The notes under the pieces are model-generated. The model saw only the letters and a list, made by a program, of their open reading frames with translations, searched no databases and was not told the origin of the DNA. A stretch of DNA of 5,206 nucleotides, from NCBI GenBank assembly GCA_019409045.1, contig DXVG01000152.1, positions 1 through 5,206 of the forward strand. Direction: 5' to 3'. This document shows, piece by piece, positions 5,041 to 5,206 of this stretch. The position numbers and the translations under genes were made by a program. This DNA is from Clostridiales bacterium (lineage in GTDB: Bacteria > Bacillota > Clostridia > Christensenellales > Aristaeellaceae). Every line of letters starts with the position of its first letter. The stretch's first letter is position 1.

Positions 5041-5206
5041 AGAGCGCTGACAAAGCCCCCAAACGCAAAAATCACTTCCGAAAGAAAACAAGCGGAAGTG
5101 ATTTTTGCTTCCTGCGTCAGCTTCGCTTGCAAACTGCGGTCACTTACGTCCATGTAAGCTCCCTTGTTTGCAAGCTCGCTTCCTTGCCTTGCGGGCTTTC
5201 TCAACG
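5041..5206 (-). repeat. 166-bp structured repeat element, copy 2 (inverted, runs to window end)
   Basis: The reverse complement of this stretch matches 1726-1891 base for base in length, with 8 substitutions and no indel. The same folds are present: a terminal stem whose visible part (14 positions) keeps the single G-G mismatch, the 10-bp stem 5125-5134/5166-5175, its 5-bp cap, and the 16-bp hairpin 5065-5108. The outer few bases of the terminal stem may lie beyond the window edge. It sits in a tract without genes after the unknown CDS. An open frame on the minus strand runs through it, mirroring that in copy 1, and is judged non-coding. Confidence 0.88.
5065..5108 (-). terminator. Bidirectional intrinsic-terminator-like hairpin inside repeat copy 2
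   Basis: The arms 5065-5080 and 5093-5108 are perfectly complementary over 16 bp around a 12-base loop, with A5 and T5 tracts at the outer stem. On the + strand it would act about 95 bases after the stop of the unknown gene at 4167-4970, giving that gene a plausible transcript end. Function is inferred from structure. Confidence 0.5.

Noticed and set aside
5019..5204. 61-codon minus-strand open frame through repeat copy 2
   Set aside because: It mirrors the frame in copy 1 and arises from the repeat sequence. Amino-acid changes outnumber silent ones, and no ribosome binding site was seen.

Overview
The window is high-GC bacterial DNA that most resembles a gut-type clostridial (Firmicutes/Bacillota) genome. 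This is judged from the protein styles (EF-G2-like factor, variant peptide deformylase, clostridial RimJ/RimL-type acetyltransferase), strong AGGAGG-type ribosome binding sites and the GC-rich codon use of the left genes. Species cannot be named from this sequence.

Layout. (1) 1-1638: the 3' three quarters of an elongation factor G-type GTPase gene, cut by the window edge. (2) 1639-1982: an intergenic tract packed with inverted repeats. It holds a 10-bp hairpin, a perfect 12-bp palindrome, a 166-bp structured repeat element, a second copy of the first hairpin, and a two-tier hairpin just before the next ribosome binding site. (3) 1983-3444: a tight GC-rich pair, a peptide deformylase variant followed 22 nt later by a membrane-anchored alpha/beta hydrolase, closed by a GC-rich hairpin. 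(4) About 3585-4970: a clearly AT-richer island (about 42-47% GC in sampled lines against 63-75% in the left genes) carrying a GNAT acetyltransferase and an unrecognised 267-aa protein with faint ADP-ribosyltransferase/KptA-like features. (5) 4971-5206: GC-rich again, with another hairpin and a second, inverted copy of the 166-bp element running into the window end.

The most notable signal is the 166-bp element (1726-1891 and, inverted, 5206-5041). The copies are the same length and differ at 8 positions. Five of these lie in predicted stems and all keep pairing, including one C-G to U-A double change. Two lie in hairpin loops and one in a linker. The long open frame through the element is probably not a gene, because 6 of 7 differences inside it change the amino acid. 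The element looks like a mobile or dispersed structured repeat with imperfect terminal inverted repeats and a built-in bidirectional terminator-like hairpin. The deformylase and hydrolase probably form one transcription unit. The acetyltransferase and the unknown gene look like a separately acquired accessory pair. No CRISPR array, tRNA, rRNA or transposase gene was seen.
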